Assembly: GCF_002127325.2 (NCBI RefSeq)
Contig: NC_035433.2
Span: 121,368,326-121,432,325, forward strand
DNA: 64,000 nucleotides
Direction: 5' to 3'
Source: Helianthus annuus
Lineage: Eukaryota; Streptophyta; Magnoliopsida; Asterales; Asteraceae
Positions 1 to 11,566 of the stretch are shown piece by piece. A program made the translations under genes and the position numbers. Numbering within the stretch: the stretch's first letter is position 1; every line of letters starts with the position of its first letter. The notes below the pieces were generated by a model. It was not told the origin of the DNA and ran no database searches. It saw only the letters and a list, made by a program, of their open reading frames with translations.

Positions 1-522
1 TTGTATTTTTTTATAAAAGAGGTGTTATGTAGTTTAGCTTCTTGTTGTGGTTCCAACATGTGATCAACGGGCCAAAGAAAATAAATAGAAGCTTGATAGA
101 ATACTAGAGAGAATTTAGAAACTTAACATTTCATTCATATATCCTAAAAGATCAAATGGCTTGCCTTATGAATAGAGTGAATTGCAAATTTTATCCTTAA
201 TCTTCATACACATCTTCAGATGATGTCATTCGTCTTTAAAATTGACGAATTTTGTACTCATTGTTTTAAAATCTTGTGTGATGTGTCCTTTAAGACTAAC
301 CCAATTAATTTTAACTATTAAGTAAAGGGTAAAGTAGTCTTTTTACTTATTTAGTTAAAAAACCATTTTAATAATTTTATATTATATATATAATATATAA
401 TACTATCAATCCAAAACACACTCTCTCTTTCATCGCGGGCGCTCCCCACCCCCCTCTAAAACCATCCATCAATTACCCTTCACACAATGTCACAATCTCA
501 TCTTCACATTATACAAATAGTG
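1..522. other. AT-rich intergenic DNA
   Basis: No coding region, RNA gene or repeat boundary could be supported here. The stretch is AT-rich with a TATATATATAATATATAA tract near 390-410 and a short C-rich patch near 445-460. Confidence 0.5.
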
Positions 523-1245
523 TGTCACAACCCAAATATTTTCACGAAATCATAAAGCAACACGCGTCCAGGAACTCTCCAGATAATCCAGATATGTTGG
601 AGGAGAGGGACAAAATTTATAAAATGGGGATTGAAAACAAGTTGAGGGATTAAATATGCAAAAAATGCCAAAATTCATATTATGGAGATCCCTTACGGTA
701 CCAAGGGGTTTGAATTTCCAGCGCGCCTGGAGTCCTTATGGACCGTAAGGCTATACCCATGCAGTCCACAAGAGTGTCATTGGCAGCCTGTTTGCAGCTG
801 GCAACTGCAGCTGTAGTTTTTGCCCCCTCTCCTGCGATTTTTGCCACACTGCTTCTTAAAACACCTGGGATGCCACTAATCCCTTCCTTAACACCTCTGA
901 GGACAATTGGCTTGATTATAGAGCTCCAAGATCACTATAAATAAAGCTATAATTGCACTCAATTCCCAGTTGAAAGTCAAACAGTTTGACTTCTCCTTTG
1001 ACTTTTGATTCTGACCCATTTACTCAACCTTAAAACCCAATCAAACCCGACTACATGATCATTATAATGTAGGGAATAATCTCCTATGAATATACCTTCT
1101 GATCATCATGTTTGATCGAGTCAAATGATGAGTCAGAGATATATTTATTAAAAAGTCTAAAATGCCATTTTGGGGTAAAATCAAATAAAATGGCTTTAAG
1201 CCTATGTGTTAAACATTCTAACTTCAAGACTGATGTCATAACATC

Positions 1246-1247
<2 letters not shown>
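523..1247 (-). repeat. Possible truncated chromovirus LTR
   Basis: The stretch opens with TGTCACAACCC, very like the TGTCACACCCC start of the Tekay-like LTRs at 34527, 45189 and 48900, which are all read here as reverse-oriented LTRs. It runs into the (AT)n tract, where similarity to anything recognisable ends. No second LTR, primer site or target duplication was found. The 68-codon frame inside it (738-944) is probably chance. The call rests only on the terminal sequence. Confidence 0.3.

Positions 1248-1305
<58 letters not shown>
1248..1305. repeat. (AT)n microsatellite
   Basis: About 28 uninterrupted AT units. It is followed by ATAGGATAATGTTACACAAG, a type of sequence that in plants often lies at the end of small non-autonomous elements abutting AT microsatellites; the other end of such an element was not found. 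Confidence 0.95.
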
Positions 1306-1307
<2 letters not shown>

Positions 1308-2162
1308 ATAATGTTACACAAGAAACCTTTTATTTTTAGAAAACTTTGAAAACTCATTGCATGGTCCATATTACGCCACGTGTCAGCCATTAACATACTC
1401 CTACTTTTTCTTTAAGGGTATATGTGTAATTTTGCATATATTCCCAAAGATATTTTCCTCCATTTGTCCTGTCATGTCCCATCATGTTTTCAACCCATCA
1501 TATACCTTTACTTTTTACATTTAAATAAAGATTTTATTTTTCATAAAGTCATTCTTCTTCATTGAGATCTAGTTCCACCATTGTTGAACCATGGAGCATC
1601 CTCCAACATCTGATCTGAAATAACATTAGTGAGATTGAGATTGAGATCGAAGATGAAGGAAATGTTCCAGGTTTGTACAAGCATGTGTTCTTTTTGTACC
1701 AGAAAGAGTCTTGTTGTGTTGTTTCTCTTCGTTTTGTACAAGCATGGAGATACATTTAGAGTCAGTAATGGTCATGTAGGCGATTTATTAAAGTGATTCA
1801 AGTAAATGTTCCAGATTGTATCACCAGATAAATGTTCTAGATTGTATGATTAATGGATTCTTTCGACGAAGTAATGTTCCTGAGGTTGCTTTATTAATGT
1901 TCATGAAGTATCTTCGACCCAGATTTTGTCATGATATTGTGCGCGTTTATGTCTTTCTCTTCACTTTGTCGCTAGTTCATGTTGTTTTCGATGTAGTTCA
2001 GCGATACACATGTTGCTTCCCTAAACGTCGGGTATTCTAAAATGCCTCGTTATGGTTCTGGATTTAATCAACTGCCCTTTGATTCTTCTGGGTTTAGGGA
2101 AATTCCTGATGGTTGTCTTTTTGTCTTTTTTCTATTTTCTTTTTAAAGCTTGTACCAAAATA
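1306..2162. other. Non-coding stretch, nothing recognised
   Basis: Short open frames near 1549-1755 and 1816-2040 have no recognisable domain or codon signature. No RNA gene was seen. Confidence 0.5.
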
Positions 2163-3800
2163 CATGTTACACTTTATACTGCTAGACATAGCAATTCCGA
2201 AGAAAATATTTCCACTTATCATGTGTCTTAACACATGATCGGTTTTTTTTTTTTTTTTGAAGTCTAATCATTGGCACATCGTTTTTTAGAAACCAACTAG
2301 TTGTACACCCTCTACGTTTTAAACGATACCATCCTCTACGTTTAGAAACCCTCTACGTTTTAAACGATACCATCGTTTTTTAGAAACCAACAAATTACGG
2401 GAGTAACATGCATGTGATTAAATGTGACATGTTAGTACATATACAGCCTAACACATGTTGTACACCCTCTACGTTTTAAACGATACCATCCACTTGATAT
2501 AAAAGTGCACAACTTGATGGTTTCAATTTATTTATTCCCAATATGGTTCGCAATATTTGACACTTGCTGACATGTTAAAAAACGTTATATATCATATGTT
2601 CCGGATGTTAACGACAACAAATGTGAAAACAAACGCTGACAAAAACGTAACACATGTTAATGAAAACAAATGTGACTGACCTTACATGTACACTAACACA
2701 TGTTAGTATCTGACCAAGGGCAGTCATTTTTCGGTCTTAGAGAAACAAACCTGATATTTTTTGGATTCAACAACACACTTGTAAAACATGTAACAAAAAA
2801 CAAGTGATTAGGAAACCCCAACAATAATAACGAATCCAAAAAACCGTTTAACAATTATACACACCCGTTTACAACATAGTGTCACCATCGAATTATACAC
2901 GCAAGGGTTTTAAAAATTTATTCCCAACCTACCTATAAATGTGTTACCATGCGTGATCCGCTAATCATAATGCACGTTTACATGCCATCATCTTGCTGGA
3001 TGCACATGTTAACACACGTTATATTTCGTGTTATAGTCTGAACATCTGGCTATGAATGTGTTAATATTTATGAGTTAACGACTTAACGGTTATCTTATCT
3101 TTTTGTTTATTAGGACGGTGATGGATTCAAGGGAAATAAGATCCAATTGCCGAGACCGTTGGTTTTAACACATGTTATATATTCCAAAATCTGCACAACA
3201 AATGACCCGTTTCATATTATGTTAAGGTCCTAAAGTTAAAGTTATACAAAGATTATAACAGAGTCTTAACACATGTTATATATTCCAAAATCTGTATATT
3301 CCAAAAATTACCGGTACATGTGATACCATAAATGGCTCGTTTAATATTACACGATACTAACTTGTACATGTAATACTTGTACAAGTATTACGCTCGGTAT
3401 CCACATTATCAGATATTTTAAACATCAATAAAAATAAAATAGTTATTACTTGTTTTTTTTAATTAACAAGGATAACACACGTTATATATTATTCTATCAG
3501 GGGCTTAACACATGTTATATATGACACACGTCTGGTTACATCATGCTGTTCTGTTACAGCATGAACGAAAACTTGTTACAGCATGAAAACTTCTTTATGG
3601 ATCTGTTACAGCATGAACCACTAACACATGTTATAAACGAATGAAAACTTCTTTCCCAAAAGATTTGACTTGTTCAATATCCCCGCATCCATCCAGCTTG
3701 TCAATTGAATATCTTTATGGATATGTTTCTGTAAATCAACACGCGTTATATATTATTCTAACAGGTGCTTAACACATGTTATGGGTCTGTTTCTGTAAAT
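2163..3800. repeat. Region dense in ACATGTTA-type words and short direct repeats
   Basis: AACACATGTTATAT and close variants recur at roughly 2220, 2450, 2650, 2690, 3005, 3170, 3266, 3478, 3506, 3620, 3740 and 3770. Nested in it are three near-identical copies of CCCTCTACGTTTTAAACGAT (about 2310, 2349, 2465) and three of GTTACAGCATGAA (about 3554, 3575, 3604). The region is AT-rich, has no supported coding frame, and looks like an internally amplified non-autonomous element without visible ends. Confidence 0.5.
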
Positions 3801-4002
3801 CAAACAACCCAACAAAAAAAACACTTACTGTTCAGATCAAAAGGCTAAACCTGCAACCAAACCAACAAAAAAAACAATTATTGTTAAGATCAAAATCCCC
3901 AAACAAGCAACCAAACCAACAAAAAATCCCGTTCAAAAATCTCATCCTAAAGTTTTCGATTTATTTAAAATACATGAACATTAACCATTACTAGATCTTG
4001 AT

Positions 4003-4024
4003 TGAAAAAGTCTAGATTTAGTTA
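4003..4024 (-). repeat. Element B left LTR, fragment 1
   Basis: TGAAAAAGTCTAGATTTAGTTA matches the right LTR around 50437-50458 with one visible difference. Upstream of 4003 the similarity stops. The last five bases AGTTA are one copy of the target duplication of the gag-only element. Confidence 0.75.
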
Positions 4025-4442
4025 TGTTAGTGCACTTTGTCTGTCGATTTCGTCTTGTATCGAGTCGTGTAACAAGATAGGATAAACCAGTGCTCGGGAT
4101 GCTAGAAACTGAGTTTGTGTGTGTGATAGCTATTTCGCACGAATAGCCAAAGGCTATTTCGCATGAAATAACCAGTGGGTATTTCGCACGAAAAGATCTT
4201 TGGCTATTCCGTGCGAAATCAGATGTCTATATATAGTAGGTGCTGGTTTGTCATTTGTAACTTTCGGATTTGAGTAGCGAAGCTCTGCCGAATTGTCTCC
4301 AGGTGCTGTAAGACGATTATATCAATACAAGAGACATTATAATTGAATCAAACTGTAAACAAGCCCGTTTCTCTGAATTCCGCCTTTGAATCGAATTCAA
4401 ACTCTTCTAAACGACTCATTCAGTTCGTACAACGATCCTACA
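4025..4442 (+). repeat. 5' LTR of gag-only element
   Basis: Starts TGTTAGTGCAC and ends CGATCCTACA. It contains four ATTTCGCACGAAAT-type dyad modules (about 4129-4220) followed by TATATATAG near 4231, a plausible TATA box, with transcription expected just downstream. Confidence 0.9.
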
Positions 4443-4444
4443 AG

Positions 4445-4457
4445 TGGTGTCAGAGCT
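4445..4457 (+). other. Primer binding site, tRNA-Met type
   Basis: TGGTGTCAGAGCT lies two bases after the 5' LTR. It differs by one base from the usual plant initiator tRNA-Met complement TGGTATCAGAGC. Confidence 0.8.
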
Positions 4458-4677
4458 CAGGAGGAAGAGTTCATACAGATTCAGCTTGATTTCATCATAA
4501 AATCTGGCTTCTACACCTTCTTTTCAAATTTAATAACTTTTCACGGTCAAAATGAATTGAATTTCAAATATATCACATAAAACATAGTTTTAACAAATCC
4601 TTGAAAGAATTGGACCAAAATTCAAAGTAAAACAGGATCAATTTGACAAAATAATGGCCGATATGCTGACGTCATCG

Positions 4678-5095
4678 TTATTCCGCACGAAACAGGCATT
4701 ATCGTTTCACACGAAATCAACAGTTTGAACGTCATTTCGTACGAAATCACTTTAAATGGACTTCATTTCGTACGAAATCAATCTTGTGGACTTCATTTCG
4801 CACGAAATCAAATTTGGAACTTCATTTCGTACGAAAACAACTTGTATTTCGTACCAAAGACTATTTCGTTTGAAAAAGTACATCTATTTCGCGCGAAATC
4901 AACATCATTAGGTCATTTCGCTTGAAGACTGCTATTTCGTTTGGAAGTGTTCATTCCGCACCAAAATTGATTTCGCATCAAGAAGTCATTTCGTTTGAAA
5001 GAATTATTTCGTGTCAAAGTTCATTTCGTTTGAAGACTGATTCCGCACCAAAACTTATTTCGTGACAAGATCATTTCGCATCAACCGTGTGTCAA
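4678..5095. repeat. Array of ATTTCGCACGAAAT dyad modules in the leader
   Basis: About 19 copies of a 14 bp inverted-repeat module (arms ATTTCG / CGAAAT, two-base centre CA, TA or CG) are spaced about 15-30 bp apart. Early copies are near perfect (for example ATTTCGTACGAAAT twice around 4735-4785); later ones keep ATTTCG but lose the right arm (TTTGAA, CATCAA, TGACAA). The same module occurs four times in each LTR. Function unknown. Confidence 0.9.
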
Positions 5096-5174
5096 TTTGT
5101 TTCAAGTTATTTGATATTGTTCAAACTGATTGTGTTTGTTTGTTTATCTCCAGGAAATTTTAGAAGATCAAATC

Positions 5175-8047
5175 ATGGCTTAAGAATTTTACAACACGTT
5201 TTACAACGCATTTACATCTGAGTCTTCCGAAACCTCAACTGTTACACCAAAAGCTATAACAAAAGCGATCAATGAAAACATCAAACATGATAATTTCTAT
5301 GGAACATATTCAAAACCACCAACGCTCAAAAGCATTGAAGACTACACTTGGAGGAAAGAACGGTTCATCAACTGGGCAAAAGCTTACGCTCATGAAAGTT
5401 GGTTTTGTTTGGAATTTGGTTATAGTAGACTAGTTGATGATAAAGGAGAAGAAACCCCACTCAAAAGCTTATCAGTAGAAGACAAAAGGGAATTCTCAGC
5501 TAAATAGAGAATGATTGCTTTAATTCAATCATCAATTAGAAATGACCTGTTTGCCTTACTTCAACATGATGGGTCATCAAAATCTGTCTGGGAAGCTTTA
5601 CGGGTGAAAGCTGAGGGGGGTAAACAAATCAAGAAAAATAAAATTGCATTATTAAAGAAAGAATTTGATTTGTTTGATAGCTTGAAAGGTGAATCAGTTA
5701 GACAGATGATAGAAAGATTTGGTCATTTAAAAATTGAACTTGATCGTTTTGGAATTGTGAAAACTAGAGAAGAAATAATTGATAAGATCATAGAAGCGTT
5801 ACCACGAGCCGATCAGTGGCAAACGTTTGTATTCATACTGAAAAATGATGCTTTATATGATACAATTTCTCTTGATGTCTTGATAGAAAAGATAGAAAGT
5901 CATGAATTGGAGTTGCAAAGCAGAACAAGATGAGCAATTCTTTACATCAACAGAATGTTGGTCTTTATTACAAAGGTAACATACCTTCGGCGAAAGCAAG
6001 TGAATCACCAAAGACCGGATTCAGCGCTGAAAAGACAAAAGAATCACAGACAAATTCATCAAGCTACAATCCGGGATATCATTCATCTTCTTCAAAAACA
6101 AATCCTGATGAATCAGAGGAGATACTGTGCAACATTGCTCTTAAGCTAAAGAATTCTCCAGCTATGAGTATCAACTCTGCTAAGCAGCAAATGAGTTTCC
6201 TTGCACCCGTTCTGGAATCGTATGAAGGTTTAGTAGCTGGCGAAATTGGAAATTCTGAATTGACCAAAGAAGACTATGACCAGATTGATCCGGAAGAAAT
6301 GGAACTCATAGATATTCGCTGTGTTTGGCTGGTTGCATCAGAAGAGCTCAGAGATATATGGAGATTACAGGGAAGCAGTCTATCGGTGGTCCATCAACTA
6401 AACTAGGATTTCATAAATCCAAAGTGACCTGTTTCAAATGCAAGCAAAGAGGTCATTTCAAGAGAGAATGTCATAATTCTGCAGTCGATGGAAATGAAAA
6501 TCCTTTCAATGATGATTATTACCGAAAAGCAATTTACCACCGTAGCAAAGAAGAGCCGAAAATGATTGAAAGTAATCCCAAGAAGAAAACTTTACTTATA
6601 CATCAAGATGATGAAAAAGTAGCAGAAGGTTTCAGTTGGGACAAATATGTTCCATCCGATTCAGCATTGGCTGCTGAAATGAAAAAGGGAAATCAAGAAG
6701 AAATTCTGAGTGATCGAGATAATAATCAAAAGTCACAGCTCATGGCAGAAAAATATCATAAGGCAAACATTATGTTTTTGTTGCTGAAATTAAAGAGAAA
6801 ACCAGAGAAGAGATTCTGTAGGAGAAAACATACAGAGAAAGAAACATTGCGTGAACAGAATTAATGAAATGCAAGAAGAATATGAAAATGTTGTAAGCAA
6901 TAAAAGATGGGACAAGAAGAGAGAATGCTACGTGAACAGACATGGTGAACCTGTTGTTCCCAAGAAAGACACAATTTTTGATGATGTTCTTTTAGAAATC
7001 CCTCGATCTGTCGAATACTATACAAATGTTGGAAAAGATAAAACATATGTGAAAAGGTTTGAAAAACTCCTTAGAGATGTTATGACTTCAAGTTTGAGAG
7101 AGAGGGATGAAGAGAGAATGAAGAAGAATATTGATGAGATGGTGAATGATTTGAAGATGATAGCTGAAGAAGTTAAAGTCAAAAATGTGAAGATTGATGA
7201 GGAAGAGAAGGTAGAAGAAAAAGTTGTTGAAAAGAAGCTGTTACTGAAAAACAGCAGGTTAAAGAAACTGAGAAGAAGCTTGAAAGTTCGGTTGAAGTGA
7301 AGGATGAGATTTTGGAGGTTACTGGTGATGTTGGTGTTGATGCTGGTGATGAGAAGAAGAGTGAGGCTGATCAGAATCAGACAGAAATTGCAGCAAACAC
7401 CGAGGTGCCAATCACTGAGGTAAATTCTGATTCTGAAATCTTAAATGAAACTGTTGAACAGTGCAGGAGATGCATGGAAACGTGCAGAGCTTGTATTGAA
7501 AAAGACGAAAAGTTCAGAACAAGAGATCTTGAATTCACCAAATTCGAAGATGTTTTCAAAAATAAATACAAAGAAATGTTAGAAAATGAAAAAGTTTTAA
7601 AAGAAAATGATGAAAACCTTTTAGAAAAATGTAAAAAATTAGAAAAAGAAAATGAAGTTTTGAAAGAAAATGTTTTGAAAAAGACCGAAGAATGTGATAA
7701 AAAAGAAAATGCTTTTCAAGAAATGAAAAAAGAATATGATTCAATAAAGTTGGCTTATCACATTACTAAAAAGTCATATGAAGATGTGAAAGGTCAAATG
7801 AAACTTGTTCAATCGAGATTGAGATACTGTTCTGAAACAACTGATATGTTTAAGCGATAGTGTGAAATAAAGCAACAAGTTGTAAACTCTTACATTGATG
7901 ATGTTGCTAAGCTAAAACGTCAGATTGCTGATTTAGAACAGGATAACAACAAATTGAAAAGTTATCATGCGTCATCATATGTGCTTGAAAGAATTTTCAA
8001 CATAAAACCGGATGGTAAAGATTCTGAGCAAAACAAAAAGGGCATTG
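5175..8047 (+). pseudogene. Gag-like polyprotein, part 1 (broken)
   Basis: This is the 5' part of a long gag-like protein. The likely original start ATG at 5175 is followed after one codon by a stop. A second stop (5505-5507) lies in the same frame just before the block at 5511-5933, which resembles the UBN2/gag-polypeptide domain of Copia elements. A CCHC knuckle CX2CX4HX4C (CFKCKQRGHFKREC) lies at 6430-6471. Next come lysine/glutamate-rich stretches that look coiled-coil, with a CX2CX3CX2C cysteine motif at 7461-7494. Frame changes are needed near 5930, 6320, 6850 and 7297, and a TAG sits at 7858. The reading frame reaches the solo LTR at 8047 and continues at 11572 if the LTR and one target copy are ignored. 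Confidence 0.8.
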
Positions 8048-11000
8048 TGTAACACCTCGAAAAATTTCGTCCAATAATGTCTTGACACATGTCTTAAGGT
8101 TCCGTTATGTGAAAACATACTTTAGAGGGACTAAAAGTGACAAACAGCGAAAACTATGGAACGTAAGGGTCCAAAGTGTCAACAATGGATAAATAGACTC
8201 TATGATAACCCCACATAATGTTTATAACCTTTAACGGATGGTTCATGGATCATACGACGCGGAAATTGCACAAAAGTGAAGTACTGTAAACTATAGGGGC
8301 CAGAAGTGTCAACATGTTTAATTTATACCTCTGAGTGAACTTTTGGCAGACCCGAAGCTTAATATAGCTAAAATATACTCACTAGAATATGTGGTAAAAA
8401 TTTCGTGAAGTTTCGTCAATATATGAGAAAGTTATGGCCAAAACCGTACTTAAGGGACTAAAAGCGTCAACGTCGAATTTCAGGGCTTTTCGGTTGAGCG
8501 CAAAGTTATCCGAGGATATTACCATGTTGGTAAAAGTCCTAAGGTTCTTAAAAACCAAGTTTGGGGGTTTACGGGTCGAGAAAAGTAGCCGAAACATCGC
8601 GTACAAGTCCAGGGGCCAAAGCTGTCAAGTTTAAAACTTGTTTTGGCTGAACCAGGGTCAGGCGACCCGCCTGGTAAAGCCCAAGCGGGCCGCGTGGGGC
8701 TGCCAGCGACCAGAAATCGTATTTGGGTGAAATTGGGTCCGAATTTGAGTTGATTATAGTTGTTTTCGCCTCCAAATGCACCAATAAGAAGCCTTGCATG
8801 CCTACATCAACAGTAAACCTCAAATATCTGCTTTAAATCCGAATTTGCATCCATTTCTTGAGCATTTTCATAGTAACCAAGTGCTCTCAACATTCAAGAA
8901 CTTCAAGGCAAGCTTTCTGGAGGTAATCTGATCAACAAGGCCGACTTCTAGTGTTCATTAAACACCTATAGGACCTTTGTAAGCTTTCAATTCGTTCTTT
9001 AATCTGTTCTTGTTGTGTTTATTGCTAAAAGTCAAACTGGGTGTTCATAACCTTTGACTTTCCGATTAAACGGATTTCTTTCAGTCATTTCTCGAATTGA
9101 AACTTGCTATAGATTGGTATTTATGTGGGAAACAAACCCTCTAAAGGGTACTCTCTGAATCCCACTACATGCATGCTAAATGTCGAGTCAAACCATATTC
9201 TAAAAAGTCAACAGAAGCGATTTTTGTGAAAAACGACATGATTAATGATATAGATGACATGCAACCTGATTGATCATTAAAAATAACTTGTAATACATGT
9301 AAGAATGTGTTTTAATCATCATCAACTCGACAATCCACAGTATAGCCACGAATCGGAACCGAAAGTCTTGTAAAACGATTATTTCATAGACTATCGATTC
9401 GGATTCGTACATGCATGTTCGAGATCTGTATTGGAAAGTATTTTTGACTATTTTATTTTAGTTAAAATTTCTGGAATTTTCTTTGATTGAGTCTATGCTT
9501 AGCCGATTCGAATGCATGTTTCCTATTTATGCATAAAGTTGACTATTTTGCCCTTTTTGATTTAGAACGTGATTTTTGGAAAAGTGAAAGGATAGAAATC
9601 TTTATTTCTAATATATGAACTTGCACCGAAAGTTTCGGATCAGTTGGTTGTCCAGATTGTGAGTTATGGCCATTAGCGTAAAACTATATTATAAATTTAC
9701 ATAAACGGTCCTTTTCGCGTAGAACCCGTTTCTGGCCACGTTTTGGTACAAAACTTTTTACCAACAGAAGTAATATAATATTCTGGGAATTTTGATGATT
9801 TTTAATTAATTTTTGGCTGAACGGATCCTAGATCGCCTAGTCATTTCGGCTTATGTCGGTTTTGACCGTTTTAGCCATAAAATGAGTTTTACACATTCTT
9901 TTGACCCGAAACCTTTTGCTACTGATTTTGTATGATGATTAAATTATTTTAAGTATTCTGGAAATATAAAAATCTCAGATTTAATTTGAAAACCCGAAAA
10001 CGCCCTTAAATCGCATATTTAGCGTTTTAAGCGCATAGTAAGCGTTATACTTGTTTAAACATATAAGACCTATACCTACTGATGTGTTTAGCATATTTTC
10101 ATATAAAAACAGTAAGTATAAGTATATAAACTCAGATTTCCAGTTTTGGCACTTTTAGCCCTTGTGAAATTACTAAAATACCCCTACGGTGCATAGCTTG
10201 GTTTTAAATGATAAATTTGACATATGGGTCATACCCTACTGATATAATATGTTATATTAAGTATATTTACTGTATGAACCAGACCCGAAACTCAGATTTC
10301 TAATTTTACCCTTTTATTATCTTTTAAATGACCAAAATGCCCTTCTAAGGCATAAATTGAGTTTAAAATTATCCCGGGCAATATAGAACATAATTTACTG
10401 ATATAATATCATATTTTAAGCATATTATCTCAGGGAACTTGCATTTGAATCATTTGACTACCCGTATCGTCCTTTTCGCGTTCGGTTCGGTTTACGTAAC
10501 TAGTTTGCGTAAATTGACCGAAACGGGCCAAACGATATCATTTTTATTTCAAAATCCAGAATGTATTTAGTATACCCATATTATACAAGTATCCAAACTT
10601 GTCGGGTCTAAATCACACTCTACCCGGTCTTTCGCTTAATCGTGCGTAAACCGTATCATTCCTAAAACTAACCGGTCAAAGCTTAGGCTTAAATAAAAGG
10701 CCGTTAGGAATCTAATAGGTTAATTATAAACCTTTGTTCTAGATTAGGAGGCCCGGTAAAAGCTACCAACGCTTATCATTTGTGACTTATACTTGCTCAG
10801 GTAAATACATTTTGACTTATTTTCCCTATACGGGCTTGGGGTACGGTATTTAAAATACCGCTTGATCGGGCGCACAAGTCCTGCGCCTTATAGGTGTACA
10901 GTCTTGAATAGCTTGTGCGACTTCGTTTAAACAGTTTTGTCTTACTTAAAGGCTTTGGGGGGTTATTGACCATGTCCCGGATATCCTTGGCATTATCTTA

Positions 11001-11566
11001 CGAGATGGCCACGACCAGAGCACGGGGTGTAGGCGTACAGCCGACGTGTATAACTCTTTAATGTGGTGTGTCATTTAATCTCTAGCCCGGACAGTAGATC
11101 CCGGGCCACCAGAGATATGAGTGCATGTAAATCGTTCACAAGTTTATATTATCCCAAGTTAATAAAAATATTTATGCCTTGTGCATTTAAATCAATTTTC
11201 AATCATTTTCAAAATGAGTCAGTCGATTTGTATTTACCAGTGTAAACTGACGTATTTTTCCCAAAAGGTTAAGTGCAGGTACTATACGGAATAGGCTGGT
11301 TGTTTCCTAAGAGCGTCCACTATAGTCTCGCAAACTCGGACGACAATTATCTGTTGAACTATTTATTTCTACTTTTATTTGATCCGCCTGTGGATCCATT
11401 TCAACTACTGTGATATTTATTATTACACTTTATTTAAAGTTGAAATGTTTCTATTCTGCTTCCGCTGTGCATTATTATATTGTGTTGATTGTCTATGACG
11501 ATGCCAACTACGTCACTGTACCCCACACCGGGCCCACCGGTGACACGTGGAAATGGGGGTGTGACA
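8048..11566 (+). mobile_element. Solo LTR of the element C family
   Basis: 3519 bp, TGTAACACC...GGTGTGACA, flanked by a perfect 5 bp duplication CATTG (8043-8047 and 11567-11571). Read on the plus strand it is the reverse complement of the 3532 bp LTRs at 34527-38058 and 45189-48720, with a visible scatter of substitutions, so it is an older insertion of the same family that lost its body by LTR-LTR recombination. It contains three diverged about 160 bp tandem units around 10077, 10238 and 10397. Short open frames inside are not considered genes. Confidence 0.95.

Noticed and set aside
738..944. 68-codon frame
   Set aside because: No recognisable domain, sits in a possible LTR stub, and the sequence around it is non-coding in character.
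1816..2040. 74-codon frame rich in Phe/Val
   Set aside because: No homology recognised, no upstream promoter or conserved context; chance frame in AT-rich DNA.
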